In this document: one piece after another, positions 1 to 11,567 of the stretch
How positions within the stretch are numbered: the first letter of the stretch is position 1
Layout: each line of letters begins with the position of its first letter
Assembly (NCBI RefSeq): GCF_042477335.2
Contig: NC_091256.1
Span: 24,642,501-24,706,500 of the forward strand
DNA from: Ovis canadensis
Taxonomy: Eukaryota; Chordata; Mammalia; Artiodactyla; Bovidae
Direction: 5' to 3'
Length of the DNA: 64,000 nt
Made by a program: the position numbers and the translations under genes
Notes under the pieces: generated by a model
The model's input: the letters and a program-made list of their open reading frames with translations, nothing else
Told to the model about the DNA's origin: nothing
Database searches by the model: none

Positions 1-131
1 AAGGAAATGGCAACCCACTCCAATATTCTTGCCTGGAGAATCCCAGGGACGGAGGAGTCTGGTGGGCTGCTGTCTCTGGGGTTGCACAGAGTCAGACATG
101 ACTGACGTAACTTAGCAGCAGCAACAGCAGT
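1..131 (+). mobile_element. SINE BovA2/Bov-tA 3' half, cut by window edge
   Basis: This matches the 3' monomer of the BovB-derived SINEs. It has the 'ggcaacccactccaatattc' box, the 'cctggagaatcccaggga' box and the 'agtcagacatgactgacg' box, and it ends in an AGC-type tail (agcagcagcaacagcag). The 5' part lies outside the window, so Bov-tA and BovA2 cannot be told apart. Confidence 0.85.
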
Positions 132-655
132 AATACATTATAAATGTGAAAGTTAGTTATGTAAGTTTCTTTATTATTAACAATGGGTCTTAATTATAAA
201 AAAATGTTATAAAGAAAACTGGAAGAAAAAAATGCCTTTAGTTATCTACATAGCAATTAGGAAGCAGTTAAAGGAATCTTCCCTTGCTTTCATAGGTGCT
301 CTTAAATGAGAGAGCACTTTTTCATTAGTGGACAATTTTTATCCCAGGAAGAAATGGAGATATTTTAGAGTCAAGAAACAGCCACAAAAGAAAGAGATAA
401 TATTCCAGGCAATAATCTATCAGAAAGATTTATGTTTTGTGTACTAAGCCAATAAAACCTCACAAGTCCCTCTCTGTAATTCAGGGAGAGTGACGGAGGA
501 TGTATGCTGTTTATGAAAGTTAGATCACCTGAAGTCCATATGTCACAGTGATTCTATTGCAGTAAGGGATTATCCCTATTATTATTTTCATTAAAAGTCA
601 CAAATCTCTGAAAGCTTGATTATGATCCCAGAAGTGTGCCGCATGCATCACCTCG
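132..655. other. Unassigned AT-rich DNA
   Basis: I see no open frame, RNA gene or recognisable repeat in this stretch. Confidence 0.5.
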
Positions 656-659
656 CACA

Positions 660-828
660 GCACTGTCATATTAACCTCACAGTGCTGTGTAAATAAATAA
701 CATTATTTCCTTCATCTCATAGGTGAGCAAAATGAGCCTCTGAAACACTCAATCATTTTTCTAAGACACATGGCTAATGAATACTACACAGAGATCTTAC
801 ACCCAGTCTAATTCTAGGCCTCTTTAAG
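660..828 (-). mobile_element. MIR SINE fragment
   Basis: Read on the plus strand, this follows the reverse complement of MIR: 'aacctcacag', then 'cattatttcc', a diverged 'cataggtgagcaaaatgag' (MIR: acagatgaggaaactgag), then 'agacacatggctaatga' and 'acacccagtctaattctagg'. The divergence fits the mammal-wide age of MIR. The call is by eye. Confidence 0.6.
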
Positions 829-1286
829 ATGTAGAAAACAAGAGCAACTGCAACAGAGCAGCTGAACTGAGACACAAAGAGCATCAGCTGTGTTACTTAT
901 GTTAGTTATGGAAAGGCAGTCATAAAACCTGTCTGATATAGACCTACATACCACACAGGAATGATGAGCATACACTGTGGTTGACTGTGGTTGACTCTTA
1001 GAAGCTTACATCAGAACTAGACAATGAAATTATCATTCTTTATCCAAGCACAAGGATATTACTTCTGAGCAGTGGTATCTTCTGCCACATGACATTTTCA
1101 CATGCAGTCCTCCTAGCCTAAAGGACTCTTCCTTTCTTTGCCTGGTGATCCCAATTACTCATGTAAACAATTAGCACATAAGTCCTAGCTCAGAGGAGTC
1201 TCTCGGGAAAATCACAAGTAGGTTACACTTGGAGTTGGCATTTTTCACCTTTTATCCCCCTCCCCTCCTTTATTTTTCCTATCTCT
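829..1286. other. Unassigned DNA
   Basis: No gene or repeat is recognised here. Confidence 0.45.
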
Positions 1287-1903
1287 TGTTGCTGTTCGGT
1301 GGCTCAGTTGTGTAGGACTCTTTGTGACCCCATGGACTGTAGCATGCCAGGCCTCTCTGTCCCTCACCATCTCCTGAAGTTTGCCCAAGTTCATGTCCAT
1401 TGCATCAGTGATGCTATCCAACCATCTCATACTCTGATGTCCTCTTCTCCTTCTGCTGTCAATCTTTCCAAGCATCAGGGACTTTTCCAATGAGTCAGCT
1501 GTTTACAGCAGATGACCAAAATACTGGAGTTTCAACTTCATCATCAGTCCTTTCAATGAGTATGCAGCATTGATTTCCCTTAAGAGCGACTGATTTTGAT
1601 TACCTCGCTGTCTAAGGGACTCACGAGTCTTCTCCAGCACCATTGTTGGAAAGTATCAATTCTTCATCGCTCCACCTCCTTTACGATCCTGTTCTTCACA
1701 GATTTCCTGCCAGGAAGCAAACATCTTCTGATCTTATGGTTGCAGTCACCATCCGCAGTGATCTTAGAGCCCAGGAAGAGGAAATCTGCTACGAATTCCA
1801 CCGTTTCCACATCTATTTACCATGAAGTAATGGGGCCGGATGCCATGATCTTAGTTTTTGTAACATTTAGTTTCAAGCTGGCTCTTTCACTCTCCTTCTT
1901 TAC
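1287..1903 (-). mobile_element. LINE/RTE BovB, 3' end, 5'-truncated
   Basis: The minus strand carries the 3' 0.6 kb of BovB, read in reverse order. First come the terminal Bov-tail boxes (gctcagttgtgtaggactc, gaccccatggactgtag), then the 'catcagggacttttccaatg' block, and finally the C-terminal end of the reverse-transcriptase frame ('gatgccatgatcttagtttt'). The short open frames on both strands are remnants or shadows of this element. It is strongly diverged, with many differences from the better copies elsewhere in the window, so it is probably an older insertion. Confidence 0.9.
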
Positions 1904-1904
1904 T

Positions 1905-2095
1905 CCCTTATCCCTTATCACCACATATTTTATGCATTTCAGTTATTTCAATCTTGGCACATTACACCTAGAATGTAAGTTTCATGATCACAGGTAAACT
2001 TTTGTCTGTGTTGCTTCACAACTGCATCTGAACCACCTTGATTGTGCCTGACAAATACTGAATATTCAGTGAAGTGTTTGTCAAAGGAATCCGTT
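1905..2095 (+). mobile_element. LINE L2 3' end
   Basis: The plus strand follows the L2 3' terminal pattern: 'ctagaatgtaagtttcatga', 'ttttgtctgtgttg', a diverged version of 'cagtgcctggcacatagt', and a tail resembling 'caataaatgtttgttgaatg' ('ttcagtgaagtgtttgtcaaa'). It is an ancient element and the assignment is by eye. Confidence 0.55.
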
Positions 2096-2740
2096 AATGG
2101 AAGTAATTGTGTGATATTTGACACAAACGTCTATTTCTTCTGTTATCTATAGCTCCAGAAAAAAAAAAAAGACATCAGGTTTTGCTCACTAACTATAATG
2201 TCAATCATATACTAAACCTTCAGTAAATATTTAATAAAAGCATTTTTTTCAGGCTCAAGACTCCCCTGTTTTGACTGGGAGCACCAAAAAATCTGAACAT
2301 ATCCCCTTTAGATCTGTACCATCCAGTACTGATTTATTTTTAAGTTGTTTAGTGCCACAGTGAACACAGCAAAATCAATAACAGGAATTTCTTCCATCCA
2401 GCATATTTTACATACTTATTTCTTACATTTAATTTTAAGTACTCTATTTCTTTGCACTTTGTGAGTGCACCTAACTTTTAGAGAAGGAAGTATGTTCATA
2501 AATTAAATGGTCATCATTCCAAAATATAGCTAATGATATCATTGTAAGGACACCCTTGGCAATAAAATACAGATAACGACTAAGATATTCAAATGAATGG
2601 CTCTTTAGGTAGTGAATTAATGAATATTTATTTGTCTTATGGACTGTTACAATAAATTTTAGTGTTTCGGATTTATAAATAAGATATAAAATCTATATTG
2701 GATTCCTGGCTGGCATAGTATGTCTTGAAGACTTACTATT
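2096..2740. other. Unassigned AT-rich DNA
   Basis: A short poly(A) run lies near 2159-2171. Nothing else is recognised. Confidence 0.45.
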
Positions 2741-3015
2741 GTCAATGGCACCCCGCTCCAGTACTCTTGCCTGGAAAATCCCACGGACAGAGGAGCCTGG
2801 TGGGTTGCAGTCCATGGGGTCACTAAGAGTCGGACACGACTGAGGGACTTCACTTTCACTTTTCACTTTCGTGCATTGGAGAAGGAAATGGCAACCCACT
2901 CCAGTGTTCTTGCCTGGAGAATCCCAGGGACGGGGGAGCCTGGTGGGCTGCCGTCTGTGGGGTCGCATGGAGTCAGACACGACTGAAGCGACTTAGTAGC
3001 AGCAGCAGCAGCAGT
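2741..3015 (+). mobile_element. SINE BovA2, near full length
   Basis: This has the two-monomer structure typical of BovA2. The first Bov-A monomer ends in a 'cttcactttcacttttcac' linker. A second monomer follows, beginning 'tggagaaggaaatggcaacc', and it ends in an (AGC)n tail at 2998-3015. The sequence is close to the family consensus, so it is a fairly recent insertion. Possible duplicated target bases (tgtcaa) sit on both sides but are too short to be sure. Confidence 0.93.
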
Positions 3016-4379
3016 GTGTCAAATGTATGAAATATTTCATGTCAAACATGTACATACAGGGAGAAAAATTGAGTATGAGTTAAATAAATATTTGCCATTT
3101 TTTTAAACTGTTCAAAGACTATTCATTTCAAACATGCTTTGTATTTTTGTTAACAGATACACTTTTATAACATGACATGTAAAAATGTCTAGAAGGACAG
3201 ACACAAATAATAGCAAAAAACAGAACAAAACTTTGCAGAAATACAATATTTGACATTTATATAATGCTAAATGATATAATGTGTTGGTCCCAGAATGGAA
3301 AACAGAAAGAATGAATATAAATTCATCTCTACTTGCTAAGAATGCAACTTAATTGCGATGTAATCCTCATAGAAATTATATTGGTGATGTTTAAACACTG
3401 GGTTTTAATCTTTGATATGAATTTGAAGGTAATATTCTCAATTTTCTGATGTGAAGTAATTAATATACCTTGAAATGAACAAAATTGATACCCATCATAA
3501 CAAGTGATTAAATATTCAAGCTAGATGACAGAAGATTCTCATTTTAAATGGAGCCTCTCAAGGGTCCACAGAAACAGATTTTCTTTTACTTTTGTCTTAT
3601 TAAGTTCCAATTAATTCTTAATCAGTAGATTTTTTGTGGAAACTAGTGAAGTCCCATGTTATTCATGTAAGACATTTATTTTGCACATAAGGCATTAAAT
3701 TTTTATGGATATAACGTTGTTCTTATGAGAGAAAGATGTAGCTGTTTTCTTTGCTTCTCAGGTTTGATGCATCATCACTTAGTGCACAAGGAAATCTACA
3801 CAATAAAATAAAAGGTATTATTTATCTTCAATGATATTAGTTACAACATTGTACCAAAAAATCTTATACAGGAAAAAAGAAAAAAATAAGAAAATTATAT
3901 AAAATTTTAATTTAGTGAGTTCAGGAAAATATGCTTCTTTCTTGTATTGCAGATGCCAGCATTTCTGTACAATAGAGTATTAGATCAAGCTGAAACTGAG
4001 TTCATAAAGTTATGATTTTGACCACTTATTGTGTAGAAATAGTCATGGTATTGTATAGCTTGCTATTAAAATAAATTTATTGGTTCATTTTAGTATAAGC
4101 TATGTTTTAATATGCCAGCCCTATAGAAAATAGTGATATTATGCATTCAAACAAATATTCATTTGATTCATTTGCTTTATTATATTTATTACATTTATTT
4201 GCTTTATTACATTCTTCATGTGGCAAACAACTGTCTGGTCTCTGTACCTTCAAATAATATTGTGCAAACTCAGCATCATATCTAGGGTCATCACTGTCAC
4301 ACACTTATCTTTTCTAAATGTTATTAATAAACATTTTTATTAGCTTTAATTTTTTTGTTTTTTAAGCAGTTAAAATTAG
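3016..4379. other. Unassigned AT-rich DNA
   Basis: I find no open frame with protein-like composition and no repeat I can name. Confidence 0.45.
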
Positions 4380-4700
4380 AAAAATGATACTTTATCATCT
4401 TTCAAAATTCAATTTCCAACCTTCTTTGTTCCTCTGTATATATTCAATTTTTAATGCACATTAAATTCCTTCTCCCTGAAGCATTTTCATTAAGCAATTT
4501 CAGGAAAGTCTGTGGTCAATGAATTCTCTAATTTTTTTGCATTTGTCAGAGAGAATATTTTTCATTTATATTTAATTTCTAGATTGAAGCTTTTTTTCTT
4601 TCTTTTATCACTTTACAGATGTCCTTCTATTGTTTCCTGCTGGCAAAACCTATAAAGAGATAGCTGTTATAATTTTTTTTTCTCCTTTGTTCTATATATA
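4380..4700 (-). mobile_element. Old L1 fragment (possible)
   Basis: The stretch around 4600-4680 ('cactttacagatgtccttct', 'tttcctgctggcaaaacc', 'agctgttataatttttt') follows the L1 pattern in antisense. The left boundary is uncertain. Confidence 0.4.
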
Positions 4701-4955
4701 ATAGCATCAACTACAGGAAAGATGCTTCAGATTCAAAAATATCAGGAAAGGACAGTTCCATCTCAAATGAATTGACCATCTGTGGAATAAACATGTCTAG
4801 ATAGGAAGGGACATATAAATCATTTTTTTTCTTTTTTTTTGCTGAAAATTTAATTATGATAACCAAGGGGTGAAAGAATGCAGGTCAAGCAGCTTATGTT
4901 TATTTAGTATATGCTTCACCATGTGAAGTTCCACTGAAATTTAATGTTTTTGTCA

Positions 4956-5923
4956 TTGTTGTTCAGTTGCTCAGTCGTGTCTGACTCTTTGTGACCCCAT
5001 GGACTGCAACATACCAGGCTTCCCTGTCCTTCATCATCTCCCAAAGGATGCTCAAACTCATGTCCATTGATTTGGTGATGCCATTCAACCATCTCAGTCT
5101 CTGTGCTCGCTTTTCCTCCTGCCTTTCTTAGCATCAGGGTATTTTCTAGTAAGTCAGCTCTTTGCATCAGGTGGCCAAAGTATTGGAGCTTCAGCTTCAG
5201 CATCCGTCCTCCAATGAATATTCAGGACTGATTTCCTTTAGGATTGACTGGTTTCATCTTATAGTCCAAAGGACACTCAAGAGTCTTCTTCAACACCATA
5301 GCTCAAAGTGTCAGTGCTCAGCCTTCTGCTTTATGTATGATCCAACTCTCAAATCCATATATGACTACTGGCAAAACCATAGCTTTGACTAAATGAATCT
5401 TTGTTGGCAAAGTAATGTCTATGCTTTTTAACATGATGTCTAGACTGATCATAGCTTTTCTTTCAAGGAGCAAGCTTCTTTTAATTTCATGTCTGCAGTC
5501 ACAGTCTGAGGAGATTTTGGAGCCCTCCAAAATAACATCTGCATATCTGAGATTATTGATATTTCTCCCGGCAATCTTGATTCCAGCTTGTGCTAGGCAT
5601 TTTGCATGATGTATTCTGCACATAAGTTAAACTAACAAGGTGACCATATAGAGCCTTGATGTACTTCTTTGCCAATTTGGAGCCAGTCTATTGTTCCATG
5701 TCCAGGTCTAACTGCTGCTTCTTGACCTTCTTACAGGTTTCTTCACCTTACAGAGTCTGATAAGGTGGTTTGTTATTTCCATCTCTTTAAGAATTTTCCA
5801 TAGTTTGTTGTGATCCACACAGTCAAAGGCTTTGACATAGTCAATGAAACAGAAACAGATATTTTTCTGGAATTCTCTTGTTTTTCCTATGATCCAGCGG
5901 ATATTGACAATTTGATCTCTGGT
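4956..5923 (-). mobile_element. LINE/RTE BovB, 3' 1 kb, with reverse-transcriptase remnant
   Basis: The 3' tail begins at 'ttgttgttcagttgctcag', and the reading direction is right to left. The minus-strand frame at 5318-5623 keeps 'NINNLRYAD', the start of the YADD active-site block of the BovB reverse transcriptase; the second D is lost because the frame breaks there. The element reaches up to 'gatccagcgg' and then stops abruptly (5' truncation, the usual outcome of target-primed insertion). Stops and frameshifts make it a dead copy. Confidence 0.92.
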
Positions 5924-6182
5924 CTACTGTTTTGTGTTTAATATTCTATTTGTCTTTGAAATCTGCAGGTCTGATATCATCTAGTAGTCTTTATGGTCAG
6001 GAACTGATCTCAGGATTCATGGCAGGTTTAGATTTTCTTTCACGTAAGCCTTTGAGTAGATGAGTTACCTAATAGTAATCAACAGATAGTGAATAATAAA
6101 AATATGCTTAATCAGTGAATTAAGCCATATCAATTAATATGTTAAAATAAAATAAGGTTATTTTGATTCTGTGCCATTCTCC
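5924..6182. other. Unassigned DNA
   Basis: This lies between a BovB and an old L1. Nothing is recognised. Confidence 0.4.
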
Positions 6183-7029
6183 TTTTTTTGCTAAAAGTAT
6201 AACATAAAAAAAATGTATTGAAGTACAGTTGATTTACAATGTTGTGTTAATTTCTGCTGACAGAAAAGTGATTCAGTTACACCTATATACTTATATATAC
6301 ACAGTTTTTTAAATATTGTTTTCTATGACTCATTATCACAGGATATTGGATATAGTTCCTTGTGTTATACAATAGAAACTTGTGTTTATTCATTCTCTAC
6401 ATGGTGGTTTGCATCTGCCAATCTCAGCCTCTCACTACATCTCTGCCCCTGGCAACCACAAGTCTGTTCTCTATGTCTCTGAGTCTGTTTCTGTTTTTTA
6501 GGTAGGTTCATTTATGTAGTGTTTTAGAGTCTATGTATAGAAGATATCATGTCTTTCTCTTTCTGACTTACTTTACTTAATATGATAATATCTAGTTCCA
6601 TCTCTGCTGTTACAAAAGCCATTATTTCATTCTTTTTTTTTGACTGATTATGTAGACACACTGTATTCTTCTTTATCCATTCCTATCAATAGACATTTAG
6701 ACATTTAAGTTCCCTGATTTGACTATTGTCAATTGTGCTGCTATGAACATAGGGGTGCTTGTATCATTTGAATTATACTTGTGTCTGGATATATTCCCAG
6801 GAATGGTATTGCTGGATCTTATGATAATTCTCTTTTTAGTTTTTTGAGGAACTTCTATACTGTTTCCCTTGGTGGTTGCACCAATTTACATTCCGACTAA
6901 CTGTTTAGAAAAGTTCCCTTTTCTCTACTCCCTGTATAGCATTTGTTATTCATAGACTTTTAAATAATGGCCATTTTGACTGATGTAAGGTAACACCTCA
7001 CTGTAACTTTTCTTTGCATTTATCTAATA
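6183..7029 (-). mobile_element. Old L1 3' end (3'UTR and ORF2 C-terminus)
   Basis: Read in antisense, this gives the typical mammalian L1 3' order. First come 'gttgatttacaatgttgtgt' and 'cacaagtctgttctctatgt' (3'UTR). Then come 'caattgtgctgctatgaaca', 'attcccaggaatggtattgc' and 'ggccattttgactgatgtaa' (end of ORF2). The coding part is eroded. It stops at the join with the next BovB, and the expected upstream L1 does not resume after that BovB. Confidence 0.85.
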
Positions 7030-7526
7030 CCTATATAGCATATTAAAAAGCAGAGACATTGCTTTGCCAACAAAGGTTATGGTTTTTCCAGTGGTCATGT
7101 ATGGATGTGAGAGTTGGATTGTGAAGAAAGCTGAGTGATGAAGAATTGATGCTTTTGAACTGTGGTGTTGGAGAAGACTCTTGAGAGTCCCTTGGACTGC
7201 AAGGAGATCCAACCAGTCCATTCTGAAGGAGATCAGTCCTGGTATTCATTGGAAGGACTGATGCTGAATCTGAAACTCCAATACTTTGGCCACCTCATGA
7301 GAAGAGTTGACTCATTGGAAAAGACTCTGATGCTGAAAGGGATTGGGGGCAGGAGGAGAAGGGGATGACAGGGGGTGAGATGGCTGGATGGCATCACCGA
7401 CTCAATGGACATGAGCTTGGGTGAACTCCAGGAGTTGGTGATGGACAGGGAGGCCTGGCATGCCTCAATTCATGGGGTCACAAAGAGTCAGACACAACTC
7501 AGCAACTGAACTGAATTGAACTGAAT
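7030..7526 (+). mobile_element. LINE/RTE BovB 3' end
   Basis: This plus-strand BovB begins at 'tatagcatattaaaaagcag', within the C-terminal part of the reverse-transcriptase frame. It runs through 'agtcatgt'-type and 'ggaaggactgatgctgaa' blocks to the terminal 'caactgaactgaattgaact'. It is 5'-truncated to about 0.5 kb and abuts the old L1 on its left. Confidence 0.92.
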
Positions 7527-8074
7527 ACCAAGGAAGCAATTTAAAGTGTTAGCTTCTATTTGACACAGATATTACAATTATTCTGTAGAGTCAAACAATT
7601 TATAATTCTTATAGACACATTTAATATCTCATTGCTGTATATTTGGAATCTTCTCTAGGACATAATTTTTTTCTAAAGCCCACATAGAAAGCTTACAGCT
7701 GTTATAAACCTCCACTGTAAAATTTTCTTCTGAAATCTGAAACATCACATAGACCTGGACTGAATGAACATCAGTTCTTGTAGTTCAATAAACTGTCTGT
7801 CTGCTTACTAGCACCTCAGGATAATATGATCTATATTTTTACAACTATTCTTTCTCTAACTCTATTTACAACTATTCTTTCTCTTACTCTTCCTTCCTCC
7901 AAGCAAAGACCACTGTGCAAAGTTTGACGACCATGAAATACAATATTTCAGTTCACAAAAGAAGGGATAGTGTGTGGTCAGTTCATTTTCAGATAGTTCC
8001 TTGGTCCTGCTTATATTTCTCAAGACCTATAGACCCCTTCTTATGTAGTTGGTATTAGCTACAGGGTTTTAACC
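7527..8074. other. Unassigned DNA
   Basis: No gene or repeat is recognised. Confidence 0.4.
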
Positions 8075-8690
8075 TCTTGCACCTGTCACTACCAAGGTGG
8101 TTTCCTCTGTTTTAGCTTCTTCTCTTTGCTGGTCTCTTCGCTGTCTGATAGTGAATAATACTATCACTCATGATACTATCACCCTGACACAAGATGGGCA
8201 GTGGTGGACAATTTTTTTTAGGCTCACTTGTTCAGTTGCGCTGTGGAGAGGGAGGGATGCTGCAAACAAATAACACTGGTGTGTGCTCACAGTGCCTCAG
8301 CCACACTGGGTTTGCCCCCACTCACAGTGCATGTGCCCTCCCTGCCCACTCAGCTCAGGCTCTAGGTTGCTCTGCTGGGAACTGTCCGAGGCCAGCCCTG
8401 GGCTGCATGCACCTCCCAGGTCTAAGCCGCTCAGATTCAGGCACTCAGGTAGTCCTCAGAGGCACAGACTCCTTTGGGCCTCCGTTTCGTGCCCTTCCCA
8501 AGTCCGAGCAGCTCAGATGATGAGGTGTTTGGCGAGCATGGTCTCTGTGACTTATCGCCTCTCCTGGCCCTGCTGCTCAGTTTTCTGGGTGTATAACCAG
8601 CTCACCTTCTCAGGAGGATGATGACTGTCCAGAACCCCAAGAAGTCTTAATTAGCAAAGAAGCCTGCCTGCAGTTTGGTAGATAATGTCT
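8075..8690 (-). mobile_element. Inverted 5'UTR segment of a bovine-type L1
   Basis: This stretch is closely similar to 20975-21515, which lies in the 5'UTR of the 5'-complete L1 further right and has the same orientation. Shared blocks include 'gctcacttgttcagttg', 'ctgcaaacaaataacactgg', 'ggctgcatgcacctccc' and 'cagaaccccaagaagtctta'. The GC-rich open frames here are therefore 5'UTR, not a gene. At 8690 it joins, at about 3 bp of microhomology (ctc), the sense-oriented 3' end of an L1. That is the arrangement produced by a 5' inversion. A local 27 bp expansion carries a duplicated 'atactatcac'. Confidence 0.85.
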
Positions 8691-8811
8691 CATTATCAGA
8701 GAAATGCAAATCAAAACCACAATGACGTACCATTTAACACCAGACAGAATGACTGCAACCCAAAAGTCTACAAGCAATAAATGCTGGAGAGGGTGTGGAG
8801 AAAAGGGAAAC
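8691..8811 (+). pseudogene. L1 ORF2 C-terminal remnant, left part
   Basis: The plus strand reads L1 ORF2 near its C-terminus ('cagagaaatgcaaatcaaaa', 'gctggagagggtgtggagaa'). The same peptide region appears on the minus strand around 15040-15110. The element is interrupted here by an LTR and continues at 10131. Confidence 0.9.
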
Positions 8812-10130
8812 TGCCAGGGTCCAGCCCTGGTGGATCCAAGATAATTCGAAGTGGGGATGGAGTCGGCATCCTAGGAAAGAACTTATTTAATTACAGATAT
8901 AAAGAGAGATTAGAAAAGAATAGTGTAGTAGGAAAATTAGTGGAGAAAAAGAGGCTGAATAACTCTGTTTATGTGGAAAACCAATAAAACTCCAAGACGA
9001 GGAGTTTGTACCACCTATGTAGGCCACTGGTGCCTGCTTGAATAGTGGAGGGTGCCCGCCTTGGGCTCCCTCTCACGTGGGTCTTAGATGCCAGGGCAAG
9101 TAAGTATACATGGTGAGCCACCACGCTCCAGATGGGAATTCAGCCAGAAAAGAAGAGAATGAGAAAAGACCACATGGAGGGGAAAGCAGTCTTTCCAGGA
9201 ACTGGTCCATTTTCTTTATTTTTCAGATTCACTTATATACTTTTTGTCACACATAGAGATAGAATACAGAGTCACGTGGCGTCAGCAGACCTGACCCTTG
9301 TCAAAATCAGGTGCTTCATACAAATGTATACAAAGGTCTTAGGAGCTTTACATCATCTTCTGGCCATGAGGCCTTTTGACATTTTATGGCCCTTTCTTCT
9401 GATAACAGTCAGTCAACCAGAAAACTTATTCTTCCAGGGGTGAATTTTCTTAAACCAGGTGCCACCCTCCGAAGGCACCAGATAAAGTTGTATTCCTATA
9501 GGGTGAAGGTGCAGTGGATTACAATCGAGAAAGGAATTTACTTAGCCTAAGGTTTAACATGATTAATCCTAAAGCTTAATACTTATTTCTCCTATATGCT
9601 AGTTGTATTCATTAATGTGTATAAGGGCAGGGCATATGGAGACTTAGCAGCAAATATTGGCCCAATGAATGAAAAACCCTTCACCAACATAATTCCTAAT
9701 CAACCCACTATACTACACTAGTAATTTTCTAGCTTCTCAAAATAATCTGTATTTAGAAAGTTTAAAGCATCTTGTGCCTCTCACAGTTGGGAGGCTGGGA
9801 ACAATCACATGTGGCTGGACAAACCTGTCAGGCAGGCTAGAGAACTTTCAGAGGAGTTAGTGAACTGAAACACTCTTGTCAAGCCCAGGAATTTTATTAG
9901 CTGGAGCCCTAAGTTAACTCCTTCTCTGAGAGAGGTGGTGGGGGACATCCCCCTGTAAAGTCAGAGGTGTAGATGAAAGCATAAAGCAGTAAAGTAGGCA
10001 GACTCTGGTTTTAGGGGTAGATGCTTGAGAACAGGGGGTCTCCTGAGGCTCAATCCTGCCCTTGCGTATGCCGAGCCTCCTTCCTGATGACCTTTGCCAC
10101 GGGCGGAGTTCCTCATGCTGGCTCCCAGCA
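8812..10130 (-). mobile_element. Solo LTR of a class II (betaretrovirus-type) ERV
   Basis: The 1,319 bp segment begins TG and ends CA. It is flanked by 6 bp direct repeats, ggaaac (8806-8811) and ggaacc (10131-10136), differing at one base. It splits an L1 whose sequence is otherwise continuous. Read on the minus strand, it starts TGCTGGGAGCC and holds a TATA box (TATATAA, complement of 9233-9239). An AATAAA signal (complement of 9215-9220) lies just downstream, and the LTR ends ...CCAGGGCTGGACCCTGGCA. The 6 bp duplication and the close TATA/AATAAA spacing fit a betaretrovirus-like family (BTLTR1-type by recollection). No gag, pol or env remains, so this is the product of LTR-LTR recombination. 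Confidence 0.85.
9215..9239 (-). promoter_or_regulatory. LTR TATA box and polyadenylation signal
   Basis: On the minus strand, TATATAA (9239-9233) is followed about 12 bp later by AATAAA (9220-9215). This is the expected core of a retroviral LTR. Whether it still drives transcription cannot be read from the sequence. Confidence 0.6.
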
Positions 10131-10905
10131 GGAACCCTCTTACACTGTTGGTGGGAATGCAAACTAGTACAGCCACTATGGAGAACAGTGTGGAGATTCC
10201 TTGAAAAACTGCAAATAGAACTGCCTTATGACGAGAAATCCCACTGCTGGGCATACACACCAAGGAAACCAGAACTGAAAGAGACATGTATACCCCAATG
10301 TTCATCGCAGCACTGTTTATAATAGCCAGGACATAGAAGCAATCTAGATATCCATCAGCAGATGAATGGATAAGAAAGCTGTGGTGTATATACACAATGG
10401 AGTATTACTCAGCCATTAAAAAGAATACATTTGAATCAGTTCTAATGAGGTGGATGAAACTGGAGCTGATTATACAGAGGGAAGTAAGCCAGAAAGAAAA
10501 ACACCAATACAGTATACTAACACATATATATGGAATTTAGAAAGATGATAATGATAACCCTGTATGCGTGACAGCAAAAGAGACACAGATATATAGAATA
10601 GTCTTTTGGACTCTGTGGGAGAGGGAGAGGGTGGGATGATTTGGGAGAATGGCATTGAAACAAGTATAATATAATATAAGAAATGAATCACCAATCCAAG
10701 TTCGATGCAGGATACAGGATGCTTGGGGCTGGTGCACTGGGATGGCTCAGAGGGATGGTACGGGAAGGGAGATGGGAGGGGGATTCAGGATTGGGAACAT
10801 GTGTACATCCGTGGAGGATTCATGCTGATGTATGGCAAAACCAATACAATATTGTAAAGTAATTAGCCTCCAATTAAGATAAATAAATTTAAATTTTAAA
10901 AAAAG
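10131..10905 (+). mobile_element. L1 3' end (ORF2 C-terminus and 3'UTR), right part
   Basis: This resumes the L1 cut at 8811 ('ccctcttacactgttggtgg'). ORF2 keeps '[15 protein letters not shown]' near 10128-10180, but a frameshift follows ('LPYDEKSH' where the other copy reads LPYDPAIP). The 3'UTR ends with 'ggggctggtgcactgggatg', 'aaaaccaatacaatattgta' and an A-rich tail at 10880-10905. It matches the 3'UTR of the minus-strand L1 at 14260-14630, so both belong to the same young bovine L1 lineage. Confidence 0.93.
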
Positions 10906-11442
10906 AAGGGAGAGATCATCAAGGGACCTCTGTACCTACTAAGGACTGATATTTATTTTTGTTAACTAATAAGAATGTTAGATTGCTAGACTTCACAAGT
11001 CTACAAATTAATATTCTACTTTCATGCAACAATTAGACAAAGAATTTGTCATGGGAACAGTATCTATTTACCATTTATCAGTGAAAAATAATATTGCAAA
11101 GATATTTTTAAGATATAAAACCACTGAAGGCAATTCAAAAATTTTAATACAATATAAATTTCCTATATAGGTGTGTATACATGTAATACCCAATGCAATA
11201 TCCAATATATATAATATGTAATTAAATCTATAATTTTCATGTTTATATATAATGAATATAAACCTAGTTCAAACATATCTCTATATGGCATAACATTAGT
11301 CACAAGGTCATGAAACTAGCAAGTGGTAAATAGAACAGTTAAATATTTCTCCTGATTCTGGTAAACATTCTCTTACCCAGGGCACTGCACAACTTCCAAC
11401 TCATTTGTGAAAGGCCGAAAAAAAAATTACATTTCATTAAAT
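10906..11442. other. Unassigned AT-rich DNA
   Basis: Very AT-rich with runs such as 'atatataatatgta'. No gene or repeat is named. Confidence 0.45.
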
Positions 11443-11567
11443 ATGGCAACCCACTCCAGTACTCTTGCCTGGAATATTCCACGGACAGAGGAGCATGGTA
11501 AGCTATAGTCCATGGGGTTGCTGAGGGTTGGACACAACTGAGCGACTTCACTTTCACTTTCAAATGT
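11443..11567 (+). mobile_element. SINE Bov-A monomer
   Basis: A single monomer runs from 'tggcaacccactccagtact' to 'gagcgacttcactttcactt'. This equals the first half of BovA2. The second monomer and the AGC tail are absent. Confidence 0.85.

Noticed and set aside
9961..10395. Minus-strand 144-codon frame spanning the LTR and L1
   Set aside because: It crosses the LTR/L1 boundary, has no viral or host protein similarity I can see, and is antisense to L1 ORF2 in its N-terminal part.
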